Below are positions 25,013 to 38,300 of a stretch of DNA of 64,000 nucleotides, in pieces (within the stretch, counting starts at the first letter, position 1; every line of letters begins with the position of its first letter). This DNA comes from Zingiber officinale. Taxonomy: Eukaryota > Streptophyta > Magnoliopsida > Zingiberales > Zingiberaceae. The stretch is taken from contig NC_055996.1 in the NCBI RefSeq assembly GCF_018446385.1, positions 14,309,317 through 14,373,316 on the forward strand. Reading direction: 5' to 3'. Below the pieces are notes generated by a model. It was given only the letters and a program-made list of their open reading frames with translations. It searched no databases and was not told the origin of the DNA. The translations under genes were made by a program, and so were the position numbers.

Positions 25013-26169
25013 TTATCGCAGCCAAGTTCCCAAGGTCTTAAACTGGCAAGGCTTTTTATTGCAGTCCTTGGGTATTGCTGCTCGAGGTTGAATTACTTGT
25101 ATCCTTCGCTGCCTTTTTGCTGCATATATCAAGTAAATATATAGGTCACTAATCTTCCTTCAGGATCAAGACATTATCAAACACTCAATTCGCACAGAAA
25201 TTAAATAAATAATTAGTTGAATATCCAGCATACCGTTTTCAGTTTGTTGGTAGCCTTCGCGAAGCTTGCGCTTTGACATTTCCAGCTTAGATCGAAGCAA
25301 TGCATCCTGATCAAGACATTTGATCGAATTGTTATAACAAATATAATTATATAAAAATTAAGCTAGAAACAACTTATAACAGCTGATGAACTTACATCTG
25401 GAGGCATGTTTGGCAGTAATCTGGGAGGCTCAGGTTGAGCAACAGCAATCTCAGGTCTATGCTCTGTACTGGATGTTCTCTGTAATCTGCCTTGTGGATG
25501 TCCTGTGGATGGAGCAATCAGAGGAGGCTCTGTGAATGCCGGAAGGAACTCCTGATTGCTAGGTACAAGAGGATTCGATGTTCTCCGTGGCTCCGATGGA
25601 TTCGTTGGATCACAGAGTCGTCTTCTAAGAAGAATCTTGCCATTTTCTGAAACGGACACCTTCCAGGTTTCTCGGCTCATCGTATCTGCTTTTTCTTGAT
25701 CGACACCGACATCTGCAGGTTTCTGTTCTTCGGACGGAGACGGAGGCAACGAGGGTAATAAAGTTCCAACGGTTTTGACGGCGTTGCCACGGTCATAGTC
25801 CTGCCTCTCCTCGATCACTTTGACGGCGTTGCCACGGCCGTCATCCTTCTTATCCTCGATCGCTTTGATGGCGTTGCCACGGCCGTCATCCTTCTTATCC
25901 TCGATCGCTTTGACGGCGTTGCCACGGCCGTCATCCTCCTCGATCGCTTTGACATCTATCGGTTTGATCGAATTTCCGCGGCCCTCGTCGGCCTTCTCGA
26001 CGCGGTGAGGCGCGGCGAATAGCATCTGTGCAATCTCATCCCGCCGGCTCTTGAACTCGTCCGGGTGATCGGAGGCAGCGACGCGTATGGCTTGTCGGAT
26101 GACGTCGAAGATGTCCGAGTCGCCGGCTACCCGGAAGAAACCCCGCCAGTGGTCGAGCGAGGAGGCCAT
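25013..26169 (-). CDS. Mediator subunit 26-like protein without central TFIIS-N domain (right copy)
   Basis: Exons 26169-25396, 25306-25234 and 25119-25013 join in frame into 317 residues with the same intron phases and splice sites as the left copy. The N-terminus is MASSLDHWRGFFRVAGDSD. Five GRGN(A/S)(V/I) repeats of 15 residues follow (about residues 63-128), one more than in the left copy. The conserved tail KLREGYQQTENAKRQRRIQV is present and the TFIIS-N domain is absent. I use the ATG at 26169; an in-frame GTG 15 bases upstream is not a likely start. An (AT)n microsatellite begins only about 55 bases upstream of the start codon, so its promoter differs from that of the left copy. It converges with alpha-tubulin and is co-oriented with the upstream WD40 gene. 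Confidence 0.65.
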
Positions 26170-26224
26170 CGCCGGCGGATTCACGAATTTTTTTCGTGGA
26201 AATGACCCTCACTCTCTCACTGTC

Positions 26225-26225
<1 letters not shown>

Positions 26226-26291
<66 letters not shown>
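26226..26291. repeat. (AT)n microsatellite
   Basis: An uninterrupted dinucleotide run of about 66 bases lies in the promoter/5' UTR area of the right MED26-like gene. The left copy has no equivalent. Confidence 0.95.
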
Positions 26292-26294
<3 letters not shown>

Positions 26295-26344
26295 ATATAA
26301 AAAATAATAAAATGGAAAAAAGCGCGCGCGGTGGATTAATCAAG

Positions 26345-26392
<48 letters not shown>

Positions 26393-26393
26393 T
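26345..26393. repeat. (AAT)n microsatellite
   Basis: About sixteen trinucleotide units are present in AT-rich DNA upstream of the right MED26-like gene. Confidence 0.95.
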
Positions 26394-26739
26394 AATGTGA
26401 GAATTCAATATTATTATTATTTTATTTTAAAAAATATTTTAAAATTATAAGTTTTAAAAAAATTATAAATATATAAAAAAAGTTATACTTAGATTTGTAT
26501 CTTTTTAGAATATAAGGGAATTAAAAACGCATAATTGTTAGTTATTTTAATATTAAAATTTTCTATTTTATTTTTTAATTACATTTCTTTCATTCTTTTT
26601 ATAACTTTCCTTTAATTAATACTATTTGAACATTATGAAAAACGAAAGTAAAATAGATCTGCATATATATATTTTTATATTATCAACAATTTTTTTTATC
26701 AAATATTAATATTATTATATTTTAATATAATATATATAT

Positions 26740-27487
26740 TGATCATGTCCGAGCGCTGAGTCGACGGACGCTGGGGACGTGGCACGCTCCGCTATCTCCG
26801 ACTGTTTGTGTAGATCTCCGGCGGACCTACAAAGAAACCGAGCCGGGAGGGGTTTCCCGGCGACGACCCTCCGACGCTCAAGTTAGGCAACGAGAAATGA
26901 GAGAGACAGCGTAACTATGGCTACAGTAAGGGATCACGCATACCTTCATCGACATCTGGGGGTCCTTATATAGGACCCCGGGGAGGCGCGGGCACGCTTC
27001 TCGATGCGTGCACGCTTCCCCAAACATACCTTAACGAGCCCATGTCAGAAAAGTACCTCTGACGCCATTCCGCAATCGTCTGAGCATATCCCGGATGTGA
27101 CGGTGGAAGCTTCCTCCGTATGATCCTGTGTACGGCTCGGCCGCCAACCTTGCCGCCTCTGCTCGGCAGACATATCACTTCTGTCCCGGTTGTATGCTCG
27201 GATGAGATTGCTCCTGCCTGTATGTTGCCTTATGCTCTGGTCGAACGGATTTCCTGCTCGGCCCTGAAACCTTTCTACCTTGAGCATCGGAAATCCGACC
27301 CTTAGTCGGGTTGTCTTTCATTCGGCACGGGGGATTCCCTGCTGGTCGGCCATCTCATTCAGGTCGGTCGGGTGCTGGTCGACCCTCTCAGTCCGGTCAG
27401 TTGGTTCTCAAGTTTGAATCTCTTGACCTTTGACCTCCACGTGTCGTTGACCTTCCGCCAACGAAGATCCCCCGCCCTTACCACCGG

Positions 27488-27491
<4 letters not shown>
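26740..27491 (-). mobile_element. Solo LTR (752 bp) in an (AT)n tract
   Basis: The plus strand begins TGATCATGTCC and ends CCGGATCA, so the termini are TGATC...GATCA. The flanks are TATAT on both sides (26735-26739, 27492-27496), consistent with a 5-bp target duplication, although any (AT)n site would look the same. On the minus strand there is CCTATATAAGGACC (TATA box) and the TTGAGCGTCGGAGGGTC end region shared with the LTR fragment at 9086-9845. No internal retrotransposon sequence is present, so LTR-LTR recombination has removed it. The left duplication arm lacks it. Confidence 0.82.

Positions 27492-27538
<47 letters not shown>
27492..27538. repeat. (AT)n microsatellite flanking the solo LTR
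   Basis: A TA dinucleotide run starts at the exact end of the solo LTR. It continues the AT-rich target sequence visible at 26728-26739. Confidence 0.9.
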
Positions 27539-27544
<6 letters not shown>

Positions 27545-28621
27545 TATATTTTTTTAATTAATTTTATATGTTGGATAATAGCTTTTCATAATGAACAAAC
27601 AGAGATAATCCAAATGAATTTTTAAATCTTTCTCAAATTTATGACTATTGAAGGCATATAAGAAGCGAATGAATATGCATCTACTTTATAAAAAAAAATG
27701 ACGAATTTCTTAAAAATCTTACAAGATCAATCCAATTTTTTTTCTCTTATAAATGGTCAAAGTTTCCACTGACTCCATTCATTTTTTTTTATCCTGATAC
27801 ATTCAAAATAATCATGTATTTATATAAAAAAAAATTTATCTCAATTCATCCTATTTCATTTGTTTTGTATTTATTTCATTATTCCATAATCGAAACAAAA
27901 GAGATACACATTACACCATGATTTTAAAAAAGAATTCATTTTGAAATTGAAAATCAAGGTACGCATACGCAAACAAAATTATATAAATATTATAATTTCA
28001 CTTTATTATTATTATTCATATCAATTTGTTGCGATGCTGAAACAGAATTTTTTTTTTTTTGTTATCACTTCGAATGGGAAAAACGACCATACCACATACA
28101 AGTGTTTAACAGAGTCCTGAAACGAATAAATGTTAATCATACATCAAATATACAAGGCAACTGAACGAGTTAAGTATGCATTTTGCATCAAGTTAAAAGG
28201 AGAATGGGTTAGGGGGGAAAAAACAAAAAAAGAAGAGAGGATTACAACAACAAAAGGCGGTCTTTCTCCCATGATTTATGTGCGTTCCAAGATCTGCTTC
28301 ATCCCTGAATCAGAAGTTGAGAATCATCAAACATTTTGAATTTTTTGAAACACAATCCATTCTATCAACTCCACATGCAAATCTTGAGATGGTTCTGTTC
28401 TCCACCAGTAAAAATGGCGAGGCCAACAAAGACAACATATTTGGAGAGTAAAGTTTTCAGGATAATTTTACTTGGTTTTGATAACGCAGAACGACTTAGG
28501 TTCATTTTCACATACCAAATTCGACATCAGTTGTGAAATAATGCCCCGGCGCGAGTTGTCAAATCAAAGAAGAATCACTGAAGCGATATAATTTTTTTTT
28601 TTTGAGAAACTTCTGTACAAA
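27545..28621. other. Intergenic region between WD40 and right MED26-like genes
   Basis: Partly homologous to the left arm (27650-27900). Apart from this homology it holds nothing recognisable. Confidence 0.45.
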
Positions 28622-28627
28622 TTTATT
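28622..28627 (-). terminator. Polyadenylation signal, WD40 gene
   Basis: AATAAA on the minus strand lies about 160 bases past the stop codon. The assignment rests on motif and distance. Confidence 0.45.
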
Positions 28628-28783
28628 GGCCTGCATATGCCGCCAGTGGAGAGACAACGGATAAGCATTGATTTTCTCTATTGAATGATTGAAAACCAGC
28701 ATCTTAAATTAAAAAGAAAAAAAAATGAGTATGTACCCAGTAAAAAAGAGCAGACGACGTCGTCCAGAGCAATTTTCTACCTT

Positions 28784-29323
28784 TCAACCTTCTAAAGCAT
28801 ATTCCTGGATCTGCAGGAGACAGGAAACGCAACAAAAAGATCAAACCATTTTCAGCTTACATGTGAACATACAACGACAGTTCAAAAACTTATTGCTTGG
28901 ATGAAATCATGAAAAAGACGACATTAAACAATTAACAGACCAAATAAGTTTAGATGGTACGCCAGAAAGACAACATACAGGAACCTCAAACGTTCATGCT
29001 CTAAGGTGATAATTGAAAACATCATCTACTAGCTTTGATGGCACTGTCAGGTTTAAGGTCATTTATAATGGACACCATGAGTAATATGGTGGCAAGGATA
29101 AAAAACATAAACCTAGGAAGAGGGATAAAAGATTAGCTTAAGGACGAAGACTTGAATAAGCAGCTAGAAATAATAAACTAAATAGGTTGTTAGGTGGAAG
29201 AGGGGGGATTATGGGGAATCACAAACACTAACAAAGAGGGTGTTGCGAAGAGGGAGATCACAAACACATTATCGTGCTTGTTCATCAGCAGGAAGGGGAT
29301 ATCAAGAATAAGGAAATAAGGAC

Positions 29324-29363
<40 letters not shown>

Positions 29364-32300
29364 AAGTTAGAAAATAGAAATGAAATTTCTATTAATAAAA
29401 TTTTTAGATATCTTGGAACGAGGACATTAATGAAGATAGCTTCCAAAAGATTTAACACAAAAATTATGGCAGTAGAGATGACAATCCTAAGATAGATGTG
29501 AGACATCTGGAAATGATAAAATAAACGCAACTGATATCTGACAGCAATTAGACGCGCCTAAACTAGACAATTAAAACTAGAGAATGGATTGATCTAGTAA
29601 GGGTATTTTTAAAGGCAATCAATAAATTATGTAGAAGTATTTAAGAGTTAATTTGATTGTTACTGGCAATGTAACCTAAATAGAACGCATATAGGATAAG
29701 ATTCATATAGACATTTCAAATAATCAGGGCAACTACAACTAGAGATGATTCAAGGCAGATTTGTATAGCCCCCCCATTATTTCAAACATTGCAAGTTCAG
29801 TATTCCCTGATCTTAATAAGTCCTTGAATAGCATCTCCTTGTGGTATGAAGAAATGAGTAAAAAGCTGAAAAATCAATACCTCAGTCATATTTTCCTCAT
29901 GAAAGGAATTAGAACTCCTACAATTTGCGAAATGTGCTCCATCATACCGGAGAATCCTAAGCTTGCCTTCCTGCACTTTGACATAAAAAAACTTATAGTA
30001 AAGAATGAAAAGAACCAGATCCTAAAGGAATTGACTGAATGATCTCTCCACCTTGGTTCCATAAACTAGACCTCCTCCAACCAAAGGGTGAAAGCATGCT
30101 ACATTAACCTCATCTTCTGCACTAGGAAGAACTCTCACAAGCTCCATATCTGAAACTCTATAAACCTGTTTATGAAGTATACCAGATCAGAATCCGATGA
30201 AAGAAGCAAAAAGGAAGCACTTTGCCAATTGTACTAACACACGAGCAGAAAGGCGTCATTCTCAAGTACATTACAGCAAAAGAAAAAAAAACACAATTAA
30301 TATAAAAGGTCACATATATATATATACAGGAAATACAAATACCAGAAATCAATAACATTCCTGGTCTCTCTTCCAGTTGAGAACAAAAAATAGAAAAATA
30401 AAATTCAAACCAAAAACATGTGCTTCTCAAGATTGGTTAGCCATAATATACAAGCAGCATGGCTGCTATCAAGAATAAAACACAGAAACATCTTATATTC
30501 TCTTCCACAAAATAACACCAACGATAATTTGATGGGAATCATGACTTGTTCTTAATATTTATACTTTGTATAGGTGATCGAAGTATATAATTGGTAAAAC
30601 GAATTTAGTGAGATAAGACAATGACAACTAAAGATAGCAAAATAAATGGATAGGTCAACTTATCCTAAACTTCTTTATATTCTTATAGCTGCTATTCTTG
30701 AATATGCTTTGTATTACATATAACATAAGCTCGTGATGGTTATTCAAATTATTATGTGAGTTTGGGCTTAAATCAACCATTAGATACTATCTCTGTATGC
30801 CAGATGCATGGTTTTTTTATCTATAATACAAAGAATATTCCAAACATGTAGAAAAGTAAATTAACAGAATGAAGCAACTAGAAAGAATATGCAAAAAAAA
30901 ATCAGTAATAGTATTGCAACAAAATTGTATTTTAAAAAGGAACAAATATGTTATACAGTTTATCAAATGTCTTCTGTTTATCACAATTAAATCATAATAT
31001 GTTTAACAGAAAAGAATATGGTTTAGTATATGGAAAACCTAATGTCTACTAACATCTTAATATGACTAATTCCTTGAAATTCTCCAATATTTAATTACAA
31101 TGAAAAAGTGCCTAATTGAGACACTATAAGCTCTCAGGAGTGTTGCTCTACTCCATCCTTAGAATTTTGATAACATGACAGCTACTTCCTATACAATAAT
31201 GTAGTGCTGATATACAGCCAGGCCAACTCTGAGTTGTGCTCACCACAGAAGGTATTTGCTAATGTTGACAATTTCAAACACAGTAATGTAGGTACTTTGT
31301 CAGAAAGGTGAAGCGTGAAAGGGATTTTAACTTGGTCTGACCCTCCCCATCTAACCCATCAAGGCCTAGTGGCCTTACAAATGAAAGGAAAACCTAGAGC
31401 CTGCTTGGAAGGCGGGACTGTGAACAGGCTTTGTACCCAGTTAGGCTCACCCAACTTATTGCCATTTTTACTATAAGATGGGGAATACCATTCTTAGACC
31501 ACCACTCCATATTTCCCCACATGGGCTATGATTTAGGACATCAGCTCCAATGAGCAGCTTCTGTGGGACACCAAGTGTGGTTCACCTATTAAGGCTGTTG
31601 TATATGGGGAAAACAAATTTTATGCGTCTGGTCTAAGGGAATGATTACATCATTAAAGATTTAATGTAAAGGACATTAATCTTATCAACGTGGGACTAAA
31701 CTCACTATACCATCAACCCTATTAACCAAATACCTCTACTCCTCACCCCTCAAGCAGGAGGATACATACTATGTCCAAGTTGTTCCATAGCTACAAAATC
31801 TCTCATAAGAAAAAAATGAATTAGATTTTGTAGACTAAGACGTGAACATGAAAACACAATTAAGCAAAACTTTGAAAATAATTAATGGAGCACATACTTG
31901 AGAATCCCTTCAACTTTAAATCAGTAGATCAACAAAGAAAAGATATAAGAGGAAATGTGAAATATAACTAGGATGAAGAGAGATCCTATATACAAATTCT
32001 TGAGTGAGCTTGACTGTGCAACCAAACCTAGGTGAGTTTTTTTGTGCATCAAGAAGAAAGTGTCATTGTAGACCTTATGTGGGCAAAGGCCCAGTAGCAT
32101 GTAGGATGTGGTAGGTGTTTGTGCAGACAGACACCGTTTAGGAGGCATATGACAATGTAGTGAATCCCCAGGCGTCATGACCACAAAGACAATACAACCC
32201 TGCTTTGTTGCCATCATGGGAGAGAACGACGAGGATGTCGGCATCAGTGTGCGAGAATCAGTCTGCGAGGAGGACATTACATGGATGAGCCATCAAGAAG

Positions 32301-35300
32301 AGTCAAAGGAGATATGTGAGCATCGGGAAGATGGCAACTTCAATCTATGGGGATGCTTGCAGAGCAAGGGCTTACACAAGGTGCTTACACCAAGGAGAAA
32401 CTTGCATCAAGAAGATGCAAAGTGCATGGCCAATCTGGACAAGGCAAGCATTTAAACAGCAGGATTCACGAATTCAGCAAACGAAGGAAGTAGGAGAGAA
32501 GATGTGGATGAACTAACCAAAACATGAAACTAATTTGAATTAATAGCTTGTGGGTTAGTCCAACAGAATAATAAATGATCAGAAACTAAGTTAAAATTTT
32601 AAAATATAGCAAAGGAATGAGTTAAGCTTTGGGAAAATTGAAGGGATCAATTTATTTTACCTCCAAAATTGTGTAGATAGGTACTGCAGTCTCTCCATCA
32701 ATTACAATGCTCCTTAGAAGAGAATTATGCCGCCGACCATATGCTAATAGTATGTATTCTGATGTAGGTGAAAACTGCATAAAACAACAACAACCAAGCC
32801 TTAGAAGTGAAAACTGCATAAAACAATTAAAAATATTGATCAGATATATTAAAAATGTATGCATGGTTCACAGGTAAACCAACAAATTGCAGAGGTTATC
32901 ATGCAAACAAACTTGATTAAACTTATGCATTAATAAATTCTCAAGTAACTGTAGTGCAGGCTCTAAGCTACAACCATATTATACTGTTGTGACCTGCAAC
33001 CAATGTAATACTTGCTGACTGCTGCTCAACTCCAAGATGTGAGAAGCTTAAAGTGAATATTCTACTCATTCGTACAATCTGCGAGAATATAGTGTACATG
33101 GGCTTTTTAGATCTCCTATTCCTTTAATTTATAAGCATACGATGCATATGTCTTTTCCGAATCATAATCCTTAAAGATTAAGGGGTGTTTCCTGTGAGGG
33201 AAGGAAATCCAAAAGGAAATAAGATTACAAAAAGATTTCCACAATGACACTATAACAATCCACAAGCAGGCTAAGTACAGATTGCACATGTGCCATGTAC
33301 ACTAAGGACCAAAGCATATGCAATTATAGCAGTTTGATGATTTTGTATCAACATCTACCACAATATCACAAGATTTAGATATTTTCCTACATCCCGCAAA
33401 TAACTTGCACATTGAACTGCTTATATTTTATTCAAAATATTAAAAAAAGTGATTCCTGTACTGACCTGAATGGATGTGAGACAATGGGCAGCCCTGATTG
33501 CCCTTGAAGACAAGATCTTTCCAAAACTACAAAGAACAAGGAAATGAACCATGGGATGTTATCAATAACCGAAGATAATTTACCATATATAAATACTAGG
33601 CATACAAGTTTCTGAGACTCTTACGCAGCTGCTTCTAGAGAATAGATGCGAAGCTCATACATAATTTGGTGAGCAGGAATTGGATGTCGTGTAGGTGATG
33701 TAGCAAGCCCTGTGCCACCATGTTGCATCTGCGAGTTGAAATTTGGATCACCTTCCAAATGAGGCACCAAACAGGCAACACAAGCTACCAAAAATCGCCC
33801 ACATGGAGAAAAGTGGGTGCCCATCTCACTGTCAAAATTAGAAGCATCCAATCATCAACAATCATCTGACTAAATACATAAATACAAGGTATTTTACACC
33901 CATATACTAACTAGAATAAAAAGTCCGACAAATGAAGTTAAGTGAACTTTCCTCAGCACAGAGTATCACAATAATTAAAATCCATCTCATGAATCTTAAC
34001 ACAGGATCTCATCATTATAAATAGAACTATCACATGAACTTCAACTCAAACATCAATTTTCTATCAGGCATGCACAACAAAAGAAAACTAGACTAGAGAA
34101 GCAAGAAGTTCTAGATTTACATTTCATTATGCTTACTCAAGCCCCTTAAAGTCAGATAGAAAATTACTCAAGGGAAGGATGCATGTTTAAACAGCAGTCA
34201 GGTTCGATTTGGAATAGAAAACACATTTATTGTCAGTACAAATGTAAGAATGATGATAAGACTGAGATTTTTTAGTTATGAACTATGCCCATGATGCTGA
34301 AGCAATATTAGGGATCCACTAATGCCAATAAGGTCTGTGTGGGACAAGTAAGAAAGTGTTTACACAAGTCAGGAAGCAGAATGATTCAATTCAGTTTCAG
34401 GTTTAAGAGTGCTTGAGATAGTGAAACGAGGATATAGAATCATCAAATAAGTGGTAGAGGAGATAGGGTGACAACATAGATGTGGCAAATATAAGGCCTT
34501 ACATAAGTGGCATCTCATTCTTTCCTTTTAATCTCCAATCTAAGTACCATCACCATATCAGATCTCCCTTCTTGATAAACCATACAGCCTAAATAAATAC
34601 ACTTGTAAATGGCACATCGCAGTCCATAAACCAAACCATTAAAACACACAATCCATATTGGTACTACTCTAGTTTAAGAAGCTTCATCCTGTACTAAACA
34701 ACTGTCACTTGGTACTTGTAGATTGAGAAAAGATTTACTGCCACTAAAGAGTATTATGTTTCCTCCAAAATCACAAATGAGATGTCCAGAAGTCATTAAG
34801 AAACATAAACAAAAGTTAAGCAACTTAACCTGCAAAGGACAGCATTTGGTATAGCTAGACGGCATTTATCAGATTCTAAGGTGCTGCATGGGTCTAGAAT
34901 ATCATGGAACCATATTCTCAATTTAACTGTGCAAGGTAATTCAGCTGCTGCAGCTGCAGCTAATGATCTATGAATCTCAGACTCGATACCGTTAGAACCA
35001 CCATTAGATGCAGCTTCGTCAGTTTGGAAATTAGTTGATAAGGAACCTTCTCCGGAACCTATAACAGCCATCTGGCGAGAACGTGATCGTTGGCGAGAAC
35101 CTGATCGGCCAGATACCCTAGACTGGCTAACAGCAGTTGCCATTGTCAGAGTAGTTGAATCAATATTCTGTGGCTCGGGCAACTCAGATGTCAACAAACC
35201 AGAACTGGCTAGATGAAGAGCCATTGAGTTCCCTTGTAAAGCACTGTCAACTGGTAATGATGTATGCATGCTAGCATGAGTTTGACCAATCAACCAACCT

Positions 35301-38300
35301 TGCAGGAAAGGCAACTCCCAGTATGCTGGATCACTGGAAGGAATAACGTGATGAAAGTGTCCACTGTCTATATTTCTGAAGGTCGTCTGTATGTCAGCCC
35401 GTCGGAAGGAGCTTGTGGAAACTGAGGCAGGAGGTTCATCTAAACCCAACCTGGACTGCCGTATAGGATTGTGCACGGCCACATTAGACTCGGGTACATT
35501 GAATGAAGCATCCATCCTCTCAGCAGCACCAGAGCTTGTTGGGTGCAATCCTAATGTAGCCTGTACCTCAGTGGTTTCAATTGTTTCTGTGATTGGAGAC
35601 ATCATCGCCTCAGTTCCAGCCAAAAAAGAATCAGCAATTACACCCTCATTCACAGCGTTTGAAGCAGAATCTATATCCATAGGACTTATAATATTCTCGC
35701 TATGGTTTTGGAAATCTGGACTCTGTCCACCAGTGAGATGAGAAGAAGATTCTAATCTTTGTGCAGCACTTCCCGAGCTACTAGTCCTCCCACTCTGCTC
35801 AGGCACATCAGTTACAAGGTTGTAAGAACAAGTGAAAGGTGTAAAAGAAATTTCAGTTGCAAATGTAGACATACATTTCTGTCCCTGTTTGCAAAGACAA
35901 TGGCTGGAGGGGGATAGTGTAAATAACCAGATGATGTTGCAACAGTCAATGGTGAATCAGGAGAATCAAGATCATTAACCTGCAAAAATTATAAAATTAA
36001 GAAAGACGAAATTATAAACATGCAAAAGTATATAAATGACATAATGTAACCTCAGCTGTTAACAAAAAAGGAGCAGCCTGTGGATGGAAATGAACAGCCC
36101 TCAAAGAACGACGGGTCTTTAGCACAATTGTAGGTGAGGATGCCTCTCCTTTTTTCTTGTAGTTCCATATGTAAAGCTAACATGTATTTTAGGATTGTTT
36201 AAACATAGATTCAATACCTTCATAAAATATACCAAAATCAAAGAAAGATCAATCATAAATGACAGGAAAGAAACTTACTTTATGACCTGAAGCAACGGCA
36301 AGGAACTCTCCTTGAGCATGGAAAGCAATAGAAGCAATTGGGCGATCTGCAAACATAAATAATATTCAAACATGTCTATCAATACCTTTAATAGGCTTAA
36401 ACGATGATACGGCATTAATAGAAATGGATCAAACTAAACAATAATGATTATTGCATAGCAAGGCATAAATAGGAGTTTTGGCGGAATAAATTACAAAAGT
36501 CACGTGACCCTATACAGCTAGAAGTTTGTGCATCCCAAAGACGAACTTCATGATCCAAACTGCCACTGGCAAGTATATCCGAGTACAATGGATGGAACCG
36601 AACCTGAAGAAATAAGTGAAAAAGAAATGAATGGTAAGAGAATGATTACTCTCTAGAGCTTCATAGATTACAACAACAACAACCAAGCCTTATCCCACTA
36701 GATGATCACAAGGTGTTGAAAATATGAAGATTAACAAATCAAGATCTTGATGTGTGGAGCATATGGGTTTAAGAAAACTGTCTCAATATGTGTAGTAAAC
36801 CCATTGTAAGTGGAAAAAAAACAATACATTTGGATAGAAAATAACATGAGAGAATTTGGAAACCACAACGGTATTATATGGCAATAAATTTACAATGCTA
36901 GCAAGTATATATATACACATACCACCCAAGGTGTTCGCCGATGGCCACTTAGCACCTTTATACATTTTCCAGTTTGGCAATCAACTATCTTAACAGTATG
37001 GTCACCACTGCAAGGATTTAGCAAGTCAAGATATTAACTGAAAAACAAAGTAGAGCAAGAGACATCAACTTACTGGGTGGAAGCAAGTATTTTTCCATCA
37101 GAACTAAATGCTGCCGCAATGGTGGACCTCGGAGGTGGCACAAGTGGGCAATACTTGGCTGACAAATGATGCAACGACTCTGCCTCTACCCTGAGCATAT
37201 AATTTGCCACATGAACATTAAGAGCTGAGTTTGACAGATAACGTTGACCATTTCTTCCAATGGCTAAAAACAAAATTACGAATAATTGAATCTTATTGTA
37301 GGGTTCAAGACAATAAGCAATAAGCCAAATAATGCACAGAATGATAATTGAAGATTAATTTACCAAGACATCAAAGCATGTTTAACATCTATGTTACATC
37401 TTGGCCCACCACAATCAGCTCTACAGACTAAACCTTCTCCCCAAAGCCGCTTCCTACTATTCTTTGCTCGAGGAGAAATCTCTCTCCATGCCAACAGCTG
37501 GGAAACATTTTTATGACTGGAGAAAAGAAAAAATGTATCAATCAGAAGGCTTAGGATTCGAGAAATAAATAAGGGAACAGATAAGAAGTTCATAGATTAA
37601 ATATACTAAAATAGATAAAGTAAATTATTCCCTGATAGACTAGCATGCTGTTCTAGAACGGTAGACTATTATAGAAATCTCAAATTCTTGATGACAGATA
37701 TCACACCTCAGTTATCCGTATCAAATTAATGATGGCATCACATGGCATGATTAACAATCAATATTAGCAATCATGCAAAGTAGAGATGTAGAAACGATAA
37801 ACACAACCTGTGATTTTATTATTATTATGTTAGAATACTAGCATGCTTGAGCTAGACTCAGGGGGTCATGTTATTTTTTAACAAACAGTTAGGTAAAGGT
37901 TTGTGGTGGGTTTGATCTAGTTTTAAATTAAGCCACCTTTGCATTCCAGAGCATAGGATCTCATGAAACTATGATCTGATCCTATGTTACCTCACCATAA
38001 AAAAAAATAAAAATAAAAATAAATAAACTTACATTAGCTTGAGAATTTTAAAATTTGTGATTCAGGGAAAAAAATTGACATATTTTTCATAGCACATCAA
38101 ATGACAATATGATTTATGATATGTTATTTAACATGAGGCAAATTTTGAATTTTTCCTAATAATAGTATATATTGAAAGTTAATAAATAAACATAAATACA
38201 CACACACATTCTAAATAACAAATATTTTTTAGGGTCATTAGATCTAGCGTGTCATCATAGGATCTCATTCCATGAATCTTTTACAATTCATAGGTAGAAT

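Larger units (their letters stand above)
24840..30980 (-). repeat. Right arm of the inverted segmental duplication
   Basis: This is homologous, in reverse orientation, to 10671-14270. It contains the right MED26-like gene, the intergenic region (interrupted by a solo LTR and microsatellites), the last three exons of the WD40 gene and part of that gene's intron 12. It is longer than the left arm, mainly because the left arm lacks the 27900-30390 segment. Confidence 0.85.

Noticed and set aside
29761..30042. 93-codon plus-strand frame
   Set aside because: It overlaps exon 14 and intron 13 of the WD40 gene in antisense and has no family signature.
31921..32516. Overlapping frames of 66 to 118 codons on both strands
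   Set aside because: They lie within intron 12 of the WD40 gene; composition and overlap suggest chance.
32775..32800. ACAACAACAACCAAGCCTTA fragment, also at 36668
   Set aside because: This resembles the tail of a plant SINE/LINE, but no body or duplication is attached, so I do not call an element.
35391..35741. 116-codon plus-strand frame
   Set aside because: It is an antisense shadow of the large exon 9 of the WD40 gene.
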